A stretch of DNA of 64,000 nucleotides from UBA6059 sp040219045 (lineage in GTDB: Bacteria > Bacteroidota > Bacteroidia > Cytophagales > Cyclobacteriaceae). The notes beneath the pieces were generated by a model. The model did no database searches and had not been told where the DNA came from. It saw nothing but the letters and a program-made list of their open reading frames with translations. The DNA lies in assembly GCA_965229505.1 (NCBI GenBank), contig OZ245881.1, forward strand, positions 2,542,001-2,606,000. Direction: 5' to 3'. Positions 17,657 through 26,636 of this stretch are shown here, in pieces. A program made the position numbers and the translations under genes. How positions within the stretch are numbered: the stretch's first letter is position 1; each line of letters starts with the position of its first letter.

Positions 17657-18766
17657 ATGAAGCAAAATAACAATTCAAATGCTGATCTGAACAACTACTC
17701 CAAGTTGCTGGAGATCATTATTCGCCTTGTCATGTTGGCGTTGATGGCTTTCTGGTGCTTTCAGATTTTGCAGCCCTTCATGACGATTATTCTATGGGGG
17801 ATCATCATTTCCATTGCCCTCAATCCTGGTTATCAGTGGCTGAGAAAAAGGCTGAAGATAAGAGCAGGCTTGGTTTCCCTTATTATCATAATAGTGTCGC
17901 TGGCCATATTTATTATCCCGAGCGTCATTCTTACCAACTCATTAATTGACGGGGTACAATGGTTCAATCGTGCTTACCAGCAAGGGGGATTTGAGATACC
18001 AGAGCCGAATCCGGGAATCGCTGACCTACCGTTAATTGGAGGCTACCTGATGGACCTCTGGGTCAAGGCGTCTGAAAATCTAGAGAGTGTCTTTATTGAG
18101 TATGGTGAGCAATTGCGTGCAGCTGGAGGCTGGATACTTTCGCTGATCACCGGAACGGGCAAGGCCCTATTAGAAATAGTAGTAGCACTCATCATCGCTG
18201 GAGTGATCCTTGTCAATGCCAGCAAAGGGGAAAGCATCGCCAGGCTCGCCTTTGGCAAGTTAGCCGGTAGCAAAGGAGTTGAGTTTGTCAAAGTCTCCGA
18301 AAGAACGGTGCGCAATGTGGTCGTTGGCATACTGGGTGTAGCCATTCTGCAGGCTATTTTGGCGGGAGCTGGGTTTGCATTTGGGCGTGTACCGGGAGCC
18401 GGTATCTGGGCCTTTATTTGTTTATTCCTTTCGATTATTCAGGTAGGTATCGTTCCGGTCGTACTGCCAGTAGTGATTTACTTGTTTTATACTACTGATT
18501 CACTGACCGCTACCCTGATCACTATTTGGTTGATCATCGCCACCTTGACGGACAACATCCTAAAGCCCTTTGTACTTGGTAGAGGAGCGGCAGTTCCCAT
18601 GATGGTCATTTTCCTGGGAGCCATTGGCGGTTTTATCTCAAGTGGCTTCATTGGTCTTTTTACTGGATCATTAATTCTCTCCATCTCCTATATTCTGGTC
18701 AAGCTATGGCTGACTGATGAAGTGAAAGAAACTGAGAAGCCCTATGGTGACGGATTCTTTGAATAG
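17657..18766 (+). CDS. AI-2E family transporter (PerM/YhhT-like permease)
   Basis: 369 residues from ATG 17657; a TTG at 17636 would add seven residues. Seven to eight transmembrane helices in the family order: two near 19-75, one at about 75-100, then a large amphipathic middle region (about 100-170) and a C-terminal block of five helices with GRVPGAGIWAFICLFLSIIQVG and the conserved DNILKPFVLGRG. Family members are membrane carriers named after the autoinducer-2 exporter TqsA; others act as sodium/proton antiporters or have unknown substrates. The gene stands alone between the small CxxCG gene and sodA. Confidence 0.88.
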   Translation: MKQNNNSNADLNNYSKLLEIIIRLVMLALMAFWCFQILQPFMTIILWGIIISIALNPGYQWLRKRLKIRAGLVSLIIIIVSLAIFIIPSVILTNSLIDGVQWFNRAYQQGGFEIPEPNPGIADLPLIGGYLMDLWVKASENLESVFIEYGEQLRAAGGWILSLITGTGKALLEIVVALIIAGVILVNASKGESIARLAFGKLAGSKGVEFVKVSERTVRNVVVGILGVAILQAILAGAGFAFGRVPGAGIWAFICLFLSIIQVGIVPVVLPVVIYLFYTTDSLTATLITIWLIIATLTDNILKPFVLGRGAAVPMMVIFLGAIGGFISSGFIGLFTGSLILSISYILVKLWLTDEVKETEKPYGDGFFE

Positions 18767-18771
18767 GGCAT

Positions 18772-18797
18772 AAAAAAACCCCGACTGAGCGGGGATT
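18772..18797 (-). terminator. Terminator of the superoxide dismutase gene
   Basis: Minus strand: CCCCG-loop-CGGGG (18779-18783 with 18790-18794) followed by seven T. It is 27 bp past the sodA stop. It may also end the transporter transcript, but the T-run favours the minus strand. Confidence 0.75.
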
Positions 18798-18820
18798 AAT
18801 TATCTTAAGTCTAGCAGAAC

Positions 18821-19420
18821 TTATGCAGCGGCAAATCTCTTGGCCACCTCATCCCAGTTTACCACGTTGAAGAACGCTGAGATATAGTCAGGTCTTCTAT
18901 TCTGGTAGTTGAGGTAATAGGCATGCTCCCATACATCAAGTCCAAGGATTGGGGTACCACCGCAACCCACTCCGGGCATCAATGGATTGTCCTGATTTGC
19001 ACTAGAGCATACTTCCAGCTTGCCATCTTTTACACAAAGCCAGGCCCAGCCAGACCCGAATCTGGTTGCAGCTGCGTCGGCAAACTTTTTCTTAAAATCA
19101 TCGAATGATCCAAAAGCAGTATCAATAGCGGCAGCAAGGTCTCCGCTTGGATTACCTCCACCATTTGGGCTCATGATAGACCAGAATAGTGTATGGTTGA
19201 AGTGCCCACCACCATTATTTCGGACAGCATTGTTGTCGGAGTGATTCTTGCAAAGGTCTTCAATAGACTTTCCGTCCATGTCAGTGCCTTCTATAGCGCC
19301 ATTGACCTTAGAGACATACGCAGCGTGGTGCTTGCCATGATGTATCTCCATGGTACGAGCGTCGATATGTGGCTCAAGTGCATCGTGTGCGTAGGGTAAA
19401 GCGGGTAGTTCAAATGCCAT
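18821..19420 (-). CDS. sodA: Superoxide dismutase, manganese type
   Basis: 199 residues from ATG 19420; an upstream in-frame ATG would add 19 residues not found in the family and would lie in the promoter-leader region. Converts superoxide to oxygen and hydrogen peroxide. Metal ligands are visible at H27 (IHHGKHH), H76 (HFNHTLFW), D162 and H166 (DVWEHAYYL). The active-site glutamine comes from Q143 (ANQDNPL) with Gly at the GGGHFNH position, a pattern of Mn- rather than Fe-specific enzymes. No signal peptide, so cytoplasmic. A TATTTTTG promoter element lies 46 bp upstream. Confidence 0.96.
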   Translation of the reverse strand: MAFELPALPYAHDALEPHIDARTMEIHHGKHHAAYVSKVNGAIEGTDMDGKSIEDLCKNHSDNNAVRNNGGGHFNHTLFWSIMSPNGGGNPSGDLAAAIDTAFGSFDDFKKKFADAAATRFGSGWAWLCVKDGKLEVCSSANQDNPLMPGVGCGGTPILGLDVWEHAYYLNYQNRRPDYISAFFNVVNWDEVAKRFAAA

Positions 19421-19465
19421 AATATGTTTTGATTTTTTAGTTGAAAAACAAATTTTACTTAGTGC

Positions 19466-19473
19466 CAAAAATA
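19466..19473 (-). promoter_or_regulatory. TAnnTTTG -7 promoter element of sodA
   Basis: Read on the minus strand, TATTTTTG is an exact match to the Bacteroidota -7 consensus, upstream of the sodA ATG with an A/T-rich leader between. Confidence 0.6.
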
Positions 19474-19540
19474 GCAATTCTCAAGTTAAGAGAGCATTAC
19501 TATCATACGGCACGCTCCAATAACAACCATTCCAATTGGG

Positions 19541-19996
19541 CTATTGTTCCCCTCGCAGCTTTGAAAAAAAACTGCTTACCAGTTCAGCACATTCTTCAGC
19601 GTGAATACCAGAGGTGACCTTTGTTTTTGGATGGAGCAGCTGTCCTTTTAGTCTAGAGAAACCGCGTTTCGGATCTGAGGCTCCATAGACCAGCCCCGCC
19701 AATTGGGCCCAGGCAGTCGCTCCGCCGCACATGACGCAAGGCTCAAGGGTCACAAACAGCCGACACTGAGTGAGATACTTTGAGCCGAGATAATTCTCAG
19801 CAGCTGTGATGGCCAGCACTTCAGCGTGAGCCGTCACGTCATTGAGTTTTTCTACTTGATTGTAAGCTCGAGCGATGATCTTGTTCTCACATACTACGAC
19901 AGCACCTACCGGAATCTCACCCTCCTCGAACGCGATCTTAGCCTGATTGAGTGCCTGCGTCATGTAATGCTCATCAGAGTGAACGCTGAGTGTCAT
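19541..19996 (-). CDS. tadA: tRNA(adenine34) deaminase TadA
   Basis: 151 residues. Deaminates A34 to inosine in tRNA-Arg(ACG), allowing it to read CGU/C/A. The zinc-binding active site is complete: H57-A-E59 (TAHAEVLAI, E59 as proton shuttle) and PCVMC at 86-90 (Cys87, Cys90). The conserved GEIPVGAVVV, AYNQVEKLND and a C-terminal helix with SGIHAEECAELVSSFFSKLR are present. It overlaps the upstream gene by 4 bp, so the two are co-translated. Confidence 0.95.
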   Translation of the reverse strand: MTLSVHSDEHYMTQALNQAKIAFEEGEIPVGAVVVCENKIIARAYNQVEKLNDVTAHAEVLAITAAENYLGSKYLTQCRLFVTLEPCVMCGGATAWAQLAGLVYGASDPKRGFSRLKGQLLHPKTKVTSGIHAEECAELVSSFFSKLRGEQ

Positions 19997-20577
19997 TTCT
20001 TGATCTTAACAGAATTCATAATCTCACCTGCTATAGGTTGCCACTGCTCCTTGTCCCTCATGGGTACGGTGAAATTGAACACCCAGGATTTACCATTCAC
20101 GATAGTGTACTGTATATAGGTATACTTTCTAATGTCCGGCTTTTGACTGAAGGCATTGTCTTCATCCTTGACGATAGATTCAAACTCAAACACTGCGTAT
20201 GACCTGCCATTAATTTCTTCAAGTCCTTCTCTCAGGTAGTTGACCTCCGTATATAGTCCCGAAATATTGGCCTTATAAAAATCTTTTAGAATAATAAGGT
20301 CCTCTTCCGACCACTCCGTCTGACTCTCATTTACACCCAGGTCTACCACATTTCTTGGGTCTGTATACATCGCCACGGGCCTCCTGGTAGTGAAGTACTT
20401 ATCAGCAATCTGATCGTCCGTCATTGGTCGGAAATCACTCGGCACTGCCAATGTGATATTCTTGGTAGCCTCTACCTGCATCCACGACTGACTCTGTCCC
20501 ATAGCAGGTATAAGCCAGGCAAAAACGAGGAGGGTCAGAAATACTTTCTGGCGAATATGAAATGCTGGGTTCATCAT
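19993..20577 (-). CDS. Secreted protein of unknown function (possible PsbP/DcrB-like fold)
   Basis: 194 residues from ATG 20577 (a longer frame starts at 20619 but would lack a proper signal). The N-terminus MMNPAFHIRQKVFLTLLVFAWLIPAMGQ is a clear signal peptide ending in AMGQ. The mature domain, about 165 residues, has the order MQVEATKNITLAVPSDFRPM ... YTYIQYTIVNGKSWVFNFTVP ... PIAGEIMNSVKIKK, which resembles the Mog1/PsbP/DcrB fold seen in many periplasmic proteins that end in a helix with I-x-x-S-V-x-I. I cannot assign a role. The overlap with tadA appears accidental in function. Confidence 0.7.
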   Translation of the reverse strand: MMNPAFHIRQKVFLTLLVFAWLIPAMGQSQSWMQVEATKNITLAVPSDFRPMTDDQIADKYFTTRRPVAMYTDPRNVVDLGVNESQTEWSEEDLIILKDFYKANISGLYTEVNYLREGLEEINGRSYAVFEFESIVKDEDNAFSQKPDIRKYTYIQYTIVNGKSWVFNFTVPMRDKEQWQPIAGEIMNSVKIKK

Positions 20578-20607
20578 AAGATTTCCGATAGGGGTTATTT
20601 CGTGACC

Positions 20608-20642
20608 TTGGTCGCTCAAAGCTAAAACTATTGCTATTTTTG
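20608..20642 (+). promoter_or_regulatory. Promoter of aspS
   Basis: An exact -7 element TATTTTTG at 20635-20642, with a possible -33 TTG at 20608-20610 (24-bp spacing, slightly long). It lies 38 bp before the aspS start, in the divergent gap with the secreted-protein gene. Confidence 0.55.
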
Positions 20643-20680
20643 CGGCTCATATTTTCGAACGAACTTGAATTAATGATAGT

Positions 20681-22432
20681 ATGCTGAGGACACACACCTG
20701 CGGAGAATTAAGATTGGAGCATGCCGATGAGCATGTAGTCCTTACTGGATGGGTACAGAAACTGCGCGATAAAGGCGGTGTGGTGTGGATTGATCTTAGA
20801 GATCGCTACGGCATCACTCAGTTAGTTTTTGAAGAGGGTGTTACGGATGTAGAGATAATTGAAAAGGCCAAGAAAGTAGGTCGCGAATTCGTTGTGAAGG
20901 TGGTTGGTAAGGTCGTTGAGCGGTATTCGAAGAATTCGAAGATTCCTACCGGAGAAATCGAGATTAAAGTAGAGACATTCGAAGTGCTCAATGTTTCCAA
21001 AACCCCACCATTTACGATAGAGAATGAAACGGACGGTGGAGAAGATCTGAGGATGAAATATCGCTACCTCGACCTTCGTCGCGAGCCTGTGAGAAACAAC
21101 CTTGTCCTACGTCACAAGATGATGCAGGAAACAAGACGGTATCTGGACGGCCTTGAGTTCATAGAGGTAGAGACACCTGTGCTGATCAAGTCTACGCCAG
21201 AGGGTGCCAGAGACTTCCTGGTGCCTTCACGCATCAATGCCGGCGAGTTTTATGCGCTACCGCAATCACCTCAAACATTTAAGCAGCTCCTGATGGTGGC
21301 TGGCTTTGATCGATATTTTCAAATCGTAAAATGCTTCCGGGATGAGGACCTGAGGGCTGATCGTCAGCCGGAGTTTACTCAGATTGACTGTGAGATGTCT
21401 TTCGTGGAGCAAGAGGATGTTCTTAACAACTTCGAAGGTTTGGTAAAACACTTGTTCTCTGCGGTCAGAGGAGTGACTGTTGATGACTTCCCACGAATGA
21501 CTTATGCGGATGCGATGAAGTATTACGGTAGCGACAAACCGGATATTCGATTCGAAATGAAATTCACTGAGCTCAATGATGTAGCACAAGGCAAAGGATT
21601 CGTAGTATTTGACAGTGCCGAGCTTGTAGTGGGCATAGCGGCTGAAGGATGCGCTGAATATACCCGCAAAGAGTTGGACGGCTTGACAGACTTTGTGAGA
21701 AAGCCCCAAATCGGTGCGAAGGGTCTCGTGTACGTAAAGTGTAATGCTGATGGCACATTCAAGTCGTCTGTAGATAAGTTTTTTGATCAGGAGCAGCTCA
21801 AGGCATGGGCTGATATGATGGGCGCTAAGCCGGGTGATTTGCTGTTGGTATTGGCGGGAGATGCCAACAAGACAAGAAAGGCCTTGAATGAGTTGCGACT
21901 CGAGATGGGAAACCGTCTTGGTCTAAGACCTTCGGGTAAGTTTGCACCACTATGGGTGCTGGACTTCCCGCTGCTCGAATGGGATGAAGAGACTGAGCGC
22001 TATCACGCCATGCACCACCCATTCACCTCACCAAAGACCGAGGACATGGCACTGCTGGACACGGCACCTGGTGATGTGCGCGCCAATGCTTACGATATGG
22101 TCGTCAATGGTGTCGAGATCGGTGGAGGATCGATCAGGATACATGACAAGGCTACTCAGCAGCTCATGTTCAAGCATCTTGGGTTCTCTGACGAAGATGC
22201 CAGACAGCAGTTTGGGTTCCTGATGGACGCCTTCGAATATGGTGCCCCGCCACACGGTGGCATAGCCTTTGGGTTTGATCGTATCTGTTCGCTGTTTGGT
22301 GGTCAGGAGTCGATCAGGGATTTCATCGCGTTCCCTAAGAATACCTCCGGTCGCGATGTGATGATCGATTCGCCTTCTCCTATTGACAATGCACAGTTGA
22401 AGGATCTGCACATCGCCAATATCGCTAAGTAA
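20681..22432 (+). CDS. aspS: Aspartate--tRNA ligase
   Basis: 583 residues, bacterial type. Order: OB-fold anticodon domain (about 1-105, HVVLTGWVQKLRDKGGVVWIDLRDRYG), class II core with motif 1, motif 2 FRDEDLRADRQPEFTQID, a GAD insertion domain (about 290-400) and motif 3 GIAFGFDRICSLFGG. Charges tRNA-Asp with aspartate. The flipping-loop QSPQTFKQLLM is present. The length and domain set are normal. It is followed after 5 bp by a barrel gene. Confidence 0.98.
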   Translation: MLRTHTCGELRLEHADEHVVLTGWVQKLRDKGGVVWIDLRDRYGITQLVFEEGVTDVEIIEKAKKVGREFVVKVVGKVVERYSKNSKIPTGEIEIKVETFEVLNVSKTPPFTIENETDGGEDLRMKYRYLDLRREPVRNNLVLRHKMMQETRRYLDGLEFIEVETPVLIKSTPEGARDFLVPSRINAGEFYALPQSPQTFKQLLMVAGFDRYFQIVKCFRDEDLRADRQPEFTQIDCEMSFVEQEDVLNNFEGLVKHLFSAVRGVTVDDFPRMTYADAMKYYGSDKPDIRFEMKFTELNDVAQGKGFVVFDSAELVVGIAAEGCAEYTRKELDGLTDFVRKPQIGAKGLVYVKCNADGTFKSSVDKFFDQEQLKAWADMMGAKPGDLLLVLAGDANKTRKALNELRLEMGNRLGLRPSGKFAPLWVLDFPLLEWDEETERYHAMHHPFTSPKTEDMALLDTAPGDVRANAYDMVVNGVEIGGGSIRIHDKATQQLMFKHLGFSDEDARQQFGFLMDAFEYGAPPHGGIAFGFDRICSLFGGQESIRDFIAFPKNTSGRDVMIDSPSPIDNAQLKDLHIANIAK

Positions 22433-22437
22433 GAGAC

Positions 22438-23586
22438 TTGCTTTTGCTTATCAGAATAGCCAAAGGCATCATTGCCAATCTTCATCAGCAGTTTCAGAGA
22501 TTGTGTTTGCTGGCTATTTTTCTCTTGGCGGCCTGGCAACTACAGGCTCAGGAAAGCGATACGACCAATCAAAAGGACTGGGACTTTGCAATTTATCCCG
22601 CGATCGTTTATCAGCCAGAGACCAGGCTACAGCTCGGCTTGGTAGGCTTTATAGTCATCAGCGATGAGGAAGATGCTCAGCAGGAATTCTACAGACCAAC
22701 ATCTATTTCCCCCTACATCCTCTATACGCTCAACAATCAGTTCATCAGTTCGGTAGACTATGAAGGATATCTTAATAATGGTTGGCTGGTCAGGGCCAAC
22801 CCGCGCTTTCTCGACTATCCCGATTTTTATTATGGGATAGGCATTGATTCTAAGCTTGAAAATGAAGAGCGATTCGATGACACATTTTTTCAGCTGGAGG
22901 CAGCTGTTCTCAACGAGAAGAAGCCAAACTTTTTCATAGGCGGACGGGTTGATTTTAGAACTGACCGGCTCTCCAGCTTTGATGAAGACGGCAGGCTGGT
23001 TGTAGATCGACCTACCGGAATAGGTGGCGGTCAAATACTCGGGATAGGACCAGCCATGATCTGGGATACTCGCAGTAATGTGCTTTGGCCTACCAGTGGT
23101 CATTTACTCAATGTAGAGCTCTCCTACTTCACAGACGCGCTTGGCATGGACTATGAGTACGGACGCTACCTGATTGACTATCGTCGATACAAGTCACTGT
23201 GGAATGAAAAAAATGTTTTGGCATTTCAAGCGAGACTCAATGGTCGTACTGGAAACAATGTGCCCTTCTATGCAATGCCGAGACTTGGCGGTGACGAACA
23301 ACTGAGAGGTATTTCCAACCGCAACCTCTATCGCGATAATAATTCTATATACATGCAGGCAGAGCTACGTAAGGATCTGTTTTGGAGATTTGGAGGCGTG
23401 CTGTTTGCGGGTACTGGCACGGTCTTTCAAGACTGGGGCAATCCGATAGAGCAGATGCGTGTGGTCTACGGACTTGGAGGACGAATGCAAGCCTTGCGGG
23501 ATCAAAAGCTCAATATCCGGGTAGACTTTGGGTTCTCTCAAGATGGTCAGAACGCTCTGTACGTATCCATCAAGGAGGCTTTTTAA
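22438..23586 (+). CDS. Omp85-like outer-membrane beta-barrel protein without POTRA domains
   Basis: 382 residues from TTG 22438. A signal peptide (LCLLAIFLLAAWQLQAQ) is followed directly by a Bac_surface_Ag-type barrel; the POTRA repeats of BamA/TamA are absent. Typical barrel features are the WDTRSNVLWPTSGHLLNVELSYF strand-loop, the loop-6-like RLGGDEQLRGI and the last strand ending in F (NALYVSIKEAF), the signal for outer-membrane insertion. Such stand-alone barrels often occur in Bacteroidota; some are fused to patatin domains. The role is unknown. It lies 5 bp after aspS. Confidence 0.82.
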   Translation: MLLLIRIAKGIIANLHQQFQRLCLLAIFLLAAWQLQAQESDTTNQKDWDFAIYPAIVYQPETRLQLGLVGFIVISDEEDAQQEFYRPTSISPYILYTLNNQFISSVDYEGYLNNGWLVRANPRFLDYPDFYYGIGIDSKLENEERFDDTFFQLEAAVLNEKKPNFFIGGRVDFRTDRLSSFDEDGRLVVDRPTGIGGGQILGIGPAMIWDTRSNVLWPTSGHLLNVELSYFTDALGMDYEYGRYLIDYRRYKSLWNEKNVLAFQARLNGRTGNNVPFYAMPRLGGDEQLRGISNRNLYRDNNSIYMQAELRKDLFWRFGGVLFAGTGTVFQDWGNPIEQMRVVYGLGGRMQALRDQKLNIRVDFGFSQDGQNALYVSIKEAF

Positions 23587-23594
23587 ACCTAGAC

Positions 23595-24395
23595 TCATGT
23601 CTGAAGTAGCTGCTCAAGGCAGCTGCGATAGTTGCGACTCAGGTTAAGCTGCTTACCATTGATCATAGTCACGCAGTAGTCACCATTGTTTTTGGACTTT
23701 AGCTCCTTGAGATGTCGCACATTGATAATGCTGGACTTGTGTATCCTAAAAAAATGTGCCGAGGGAAGTAACTCCTCCATGCTTCTCAGGCTTTTCCTTA
23801 CCAGGTAGTATCGCCCTTCCACGTGAATCTTGATGTAATAGTCATAGGCCTCTATCCAGCAGATATCATGAAGATCTACAAAATGGATTTTACCCATAGA
23901 CTTGATCACCATTCGCTTGGACAGGTCTACCTCATTGGGTGAAGCGTGAATGATCGCATCATTTTCTTTGACCAGTTTATCCTTCTGATAATCATTGAGC
24001 AACTGCCTGAGCTTGTCGTTCATGGCACTCTGGTCAATCCTGCTCTTGGCATGAGTGAGCGCCTGAAAGAGCCGTTGGTTGGTAAAGGGCTTCAATATGT
24101 AATCAACAGCATGGTGCTCGAAGGCCTTTAGTGCATACTGATCAAAAGCCGTCACGAATATAATGGCCGGGATAGGTTCTTTCAGATTGTTGAGTACATC
24201 AAAGCCATTGATCTCAGGCATCTGAATGTCGAGCAGCACAGCATCAGGTTTTTCGCGGTTGATCAAATTGACTGCTTCCAGCCCATTGCCCGCTACATCT
24301 ATCAATTCGTAATTCTCCGAATTGCCAATAAGCGTTTTTAAACCCTCTCTGGCTTCTTCTTCATCATCTACAATGATTACGCTGATTTTGCTCAT
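23595..24395 (-). CDS. LytTR-family response regulator
   Basis: 266 residues: receiver domain (about 1-125) with the acidic pair at D10/D11, phospho-acceptor D56 (VLLDIQMPE), Thr in IIFVTAFD and Lys in YILKPF; linker; LytTR DNA-binding domain (about 160-262) with KIHFVDLHDICWIEAYDYY, RSMEELLPSAHFFRIHKSSIINV and LSRNYR. It overlaps the start of its kinase partner by 4 bp. The target promoter is unknown. Confidence 0.95.
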   Translation of the reverse strand: MSKISVIIVDDEEEAREGLKTLIGNSENYELIDVAGNGLEAVNLINREKPDAVLLDIQMPEINGFDVLNNLKEPIPAIIFVTAFDQYALKAFEHHAVDYILKPFTNQRLFQALTHAKSRIDQSAMNDKLRQLLNDYQKDKLVKENDAIIHASPNEVDLSKRMVIKSMGKIHFVDLHDICWIEAYDYYIKIHVEGRYYLVRKSLRSMEELLPSAHFFRIHKSSIINVRHLKELKSKNNGDYCVTMINGKQLNLSRNYRSCLEQLLQT

Positions 24396-25510
24396 GATTG
24401 CTGAGGTTTTATTGGAAACTTCATTTTGACTACCACACCCACCGGTTCCTGATAAACAATCTCAAAACTATGATCCCCCTTATAGAGCTGCTCAAGTCGC
24501 TGCTGGGTATTGTTGAGACCAATGCCATTGCCATTTTCAGGATCTGACTGGGTGTCGAGGTATGGAGCAGTGTTCATGACTTCCAAGTATAGACTTTCGC
24601 CTTCCACGGCCGACTTTATTTTGATGCAGCCTTGACCCATGGTTTTGCTGAGTCCATGTTTGATGGCATTTTCAATGATCGGCTGCAAGAGTAGATTGGG
24701 CACCATGGCCATGCGGCTCTTCTCTTCTATTTCATAGATCACCTTGATGTTTTCTTTGAACCGTACCTGCTCGATATCCAGATATTTTTGCGCTAGCGCT
24801 AACTCATCATTTAGTGGCACGAGCTGATCATTTTCTCGGGTAAGGGTGGAGCGAAGAAGGTCGCTTAGGCCTGATATCATATCCACAGCTTGCTCGTCCT
24901 TTTTGCGCCTGACCAGCATGCTGATGGTGTTAAGCGCATTGAATAGAAAATGTGGTTGAAGCTGCATCCTCAGCGTCTGAAGCTGGGATTGCGAGAGCTG
25001 AGACTCAAGTTTGAGGTTTTGGATGTACTGGTTTTTGAATTTGCGGTAGTAGTCCCACCCGAAAATAATCAATGTCAAAACCCAGTAGACAGTGATGCTG
25101 CTGGTCATCATTGGCCAGTCCCACTTGATGCTCATTAGCCAGGATTCGGCCATAGAACTATCGACAAACATTGGGTGATCCCACCAAGTGGCCAATACGG
25201 TCATGAGAGAAGCCATGAGCACAAGATGTGTGGCACTGAACAGTAGGCTATTGCCTATATGAAGATGCAGCACCCTCGGCCAGGCCACATCTTTGGTTTT
25301 CTGGTAAGACCAATAGATATAATAGCTCAGCGCCCACATCGGGTAGTAATAGGAGAGGTTGTAGCCCAGCTGATTGAACAGTGAGTACTCATTGCCCTCG
25401 GACTGACTGAAGGCATAACCTCTGAGCAGGCTCAAACCGACGAGTAAATTCCAAATAATGGAATTAACAATTGCCAAGGTTCTTTTTGTAACTTTTGGGG
25501 TGCTTTTCAT
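24392..25510 (-). CDS. LytS-type sensor histidine kinase
   Basis: 372 residues. Four predicted transmembrane helices in the first 155 residues, a short coiled coil, then a His_kinase domain with phospho-acceptor His187 (MQLQPHFLFNALNTI) and a HATPase domain with N-box LLLQPIIENAIKHGL and G-box NGNGIGLNNTQQRL. There is no separate ligand-binding domain; the membrane region likely senses. It is paired with the downstream LytTR regulator (4-bp overlap) and divergent from the phosphodiesterase gene. Confidence 0.94.
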   Translation of the reverse strand: MKSTPKVTKRTLAIVNSIIWNLLVGLSLLRGYAFSQSEGNEYSLFNQLGYNLSYYYPMWALSYYIYWSYQKTKDVAWPRVLHLHIGNSLLFSATHLVLMASLMTVLATWWDHPMFVDSSMAESWLMSIKWDWPMMTSSITVYWVLTLIIFGWDYYRKFKNQYIQNLKLESQLSQSQLQTLRMQLQPHFLFNALNTISMLVRRKKDEQAVDMISGLSDLLRSTLTRENDQLVPLNDELALAQKYLDIEQVRFKENIKVIYEIEEKSRMAMVPNLLLQPIIENAIKHGLSKTMGQGCIKIKSAVEGESLYLEVMNTAPYLDTQSDPENGNGIGLNNTQQRLEQLYKGDHSFEIVYQEPVGVVVKMKFPIKPQQS

Positions 25511-25653
25511 GATGGTGCGCTACCGCAATAGATAAAAAATCCTGTTATCCCAGCTGAACTATGCAGCGAAGTGAGGTTAACCACGGATATGGTGATCGAA
25601 ATCTTATTGTACGTTCATGGAAGCGATTAGATTCGTCTGCAAAGTATGAAGAA

Positions 25654-26565
25654 ATGAAACTGCCCCGACTACTGTTCTACTCACTTCCCATATTTGCCCT
25701 GCTGCTGGCTGTTTGGCTATTGGAACCAGTGATCTATTATTATTTTGTGCCCATAGAAGAAAAGATAGAAGTGGATGGATCGCAAATAGAAAAAGTGAAG
25801 GTGATCGCGCACCGAGGTGCTTCCGGATATGCACCTGAAAATACCATAGCCGCGATAGAAAAGGCATTGGAGCTTGGCGCTGACATCATCGAGATAGATG
25901 TGCATTTGAGCGGTGATGGTGAGCTGATCGTCATTCATGACGAGTTGCTCGAGCGCACTACCGATGGAGAAGGTCCTGTGCACGTGAAGGCATTGGCTGA
26001 TTTGAAAAAGCTAGATGCCGGCTCATGGTTCGGCAATATTTTTAAGGGCGAAACAGTGCCGACCTTGGATGAAGTACTGGGAGCCATCGATGGCAAAGCT
26101 ACTTGTCTGATTGAGATTAAGTGGGCCGAAGCGTTTTTGTATGAAGGTATTGTACCCAAAATTCATCAGTCTATCTCTCGCAATCGAGCAGAAGACTGGG
26201 TCATGATCCAATCATTCGAAGCGGCCTATCTCGATGAATCTCACACGTTGAATCCGGCGATTCCAGTTCAGAAATTAATAGTTTTTGAGGAGTCTGCGCC
26301 TCTGATCAGCTTTCATCTCGACAATGAATTCCATCTTGGAAAGGTAGAGGTAAAGCCATTTTATGAAGGTGTCAACCCCTTCTACTTGAGCATGACCCAG
26401 CGCAGGGTGGCTGGTCTTCACACTCAGGGGAAAACAGTCTATACCTATACCGTCAATGACACAGAGGATATGAAAAAACTTCTTGTCATGGGCGTAGATG
26501 GGATCATTACCAATTTTCCCGATAGACTTATCAAGCTTAAGTCAGGTTGGCTAAACCGTCGTTGA
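25654..26565 (+). CDS. Glycerophosphodiester phosphodiesterase, membrane-anchored (copy 1)
   Basis: 303 residues from ATG 25654; longer in-frame starts add a part that is not hydrophobic and not found in copy 2. An N-terminal anchor helix (LLFYSLPIFALLLAVWLLEPVI, about 5-27) is followed by a GDPD TIM barrel: IAHRGASGYAPENT (catalytic His), DIIEIDVHLSGDGELIVIHDE (metal-binding Glu/Asp and second catalytic His), CLIEIK, and the C-terminal VYTYTVNDTEDMKKLLVMGVDGIITNFPD. It hydrolyses glycerophosphodiesters to glycerol-3-phosphate and an alcohol. A close homologue follows in tandem. Confidence 0.92.
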   Translation: MKLPRLLFYSLPIFALLLAVWLLEPVIYYYFVPIEEKIEVDGSQIEKVKVIAHRGASGYAPENTIAAIEKALELGADIIEIDVHLSGDGELIVIHDELLERTTDGEGPVHVKALADLKKLDAGSWFGNIFKGETVPTLDEVLGAIDGKATCLIEIKWAEAFLYEGIVPKIHQSISRNRAEDWVMIQSFEAAYLDESHTLNPAIPVQKLIVFEESAPLISFHLDNEFHLGKVEVKPFYEGVNPFYLSMTQRRVAGLHTQGKTVYTYTVNDTEDMKKLLVMGVDGIITNFPDRLIKLKSGWLNRR

Positions 26566-26636
26566 CTGCAGATTGATTTTATCCTACCGCAAAAGTTTGT
26601 ACATTTCAAGAGCGTTTATTTGCTAGAATTGTAATT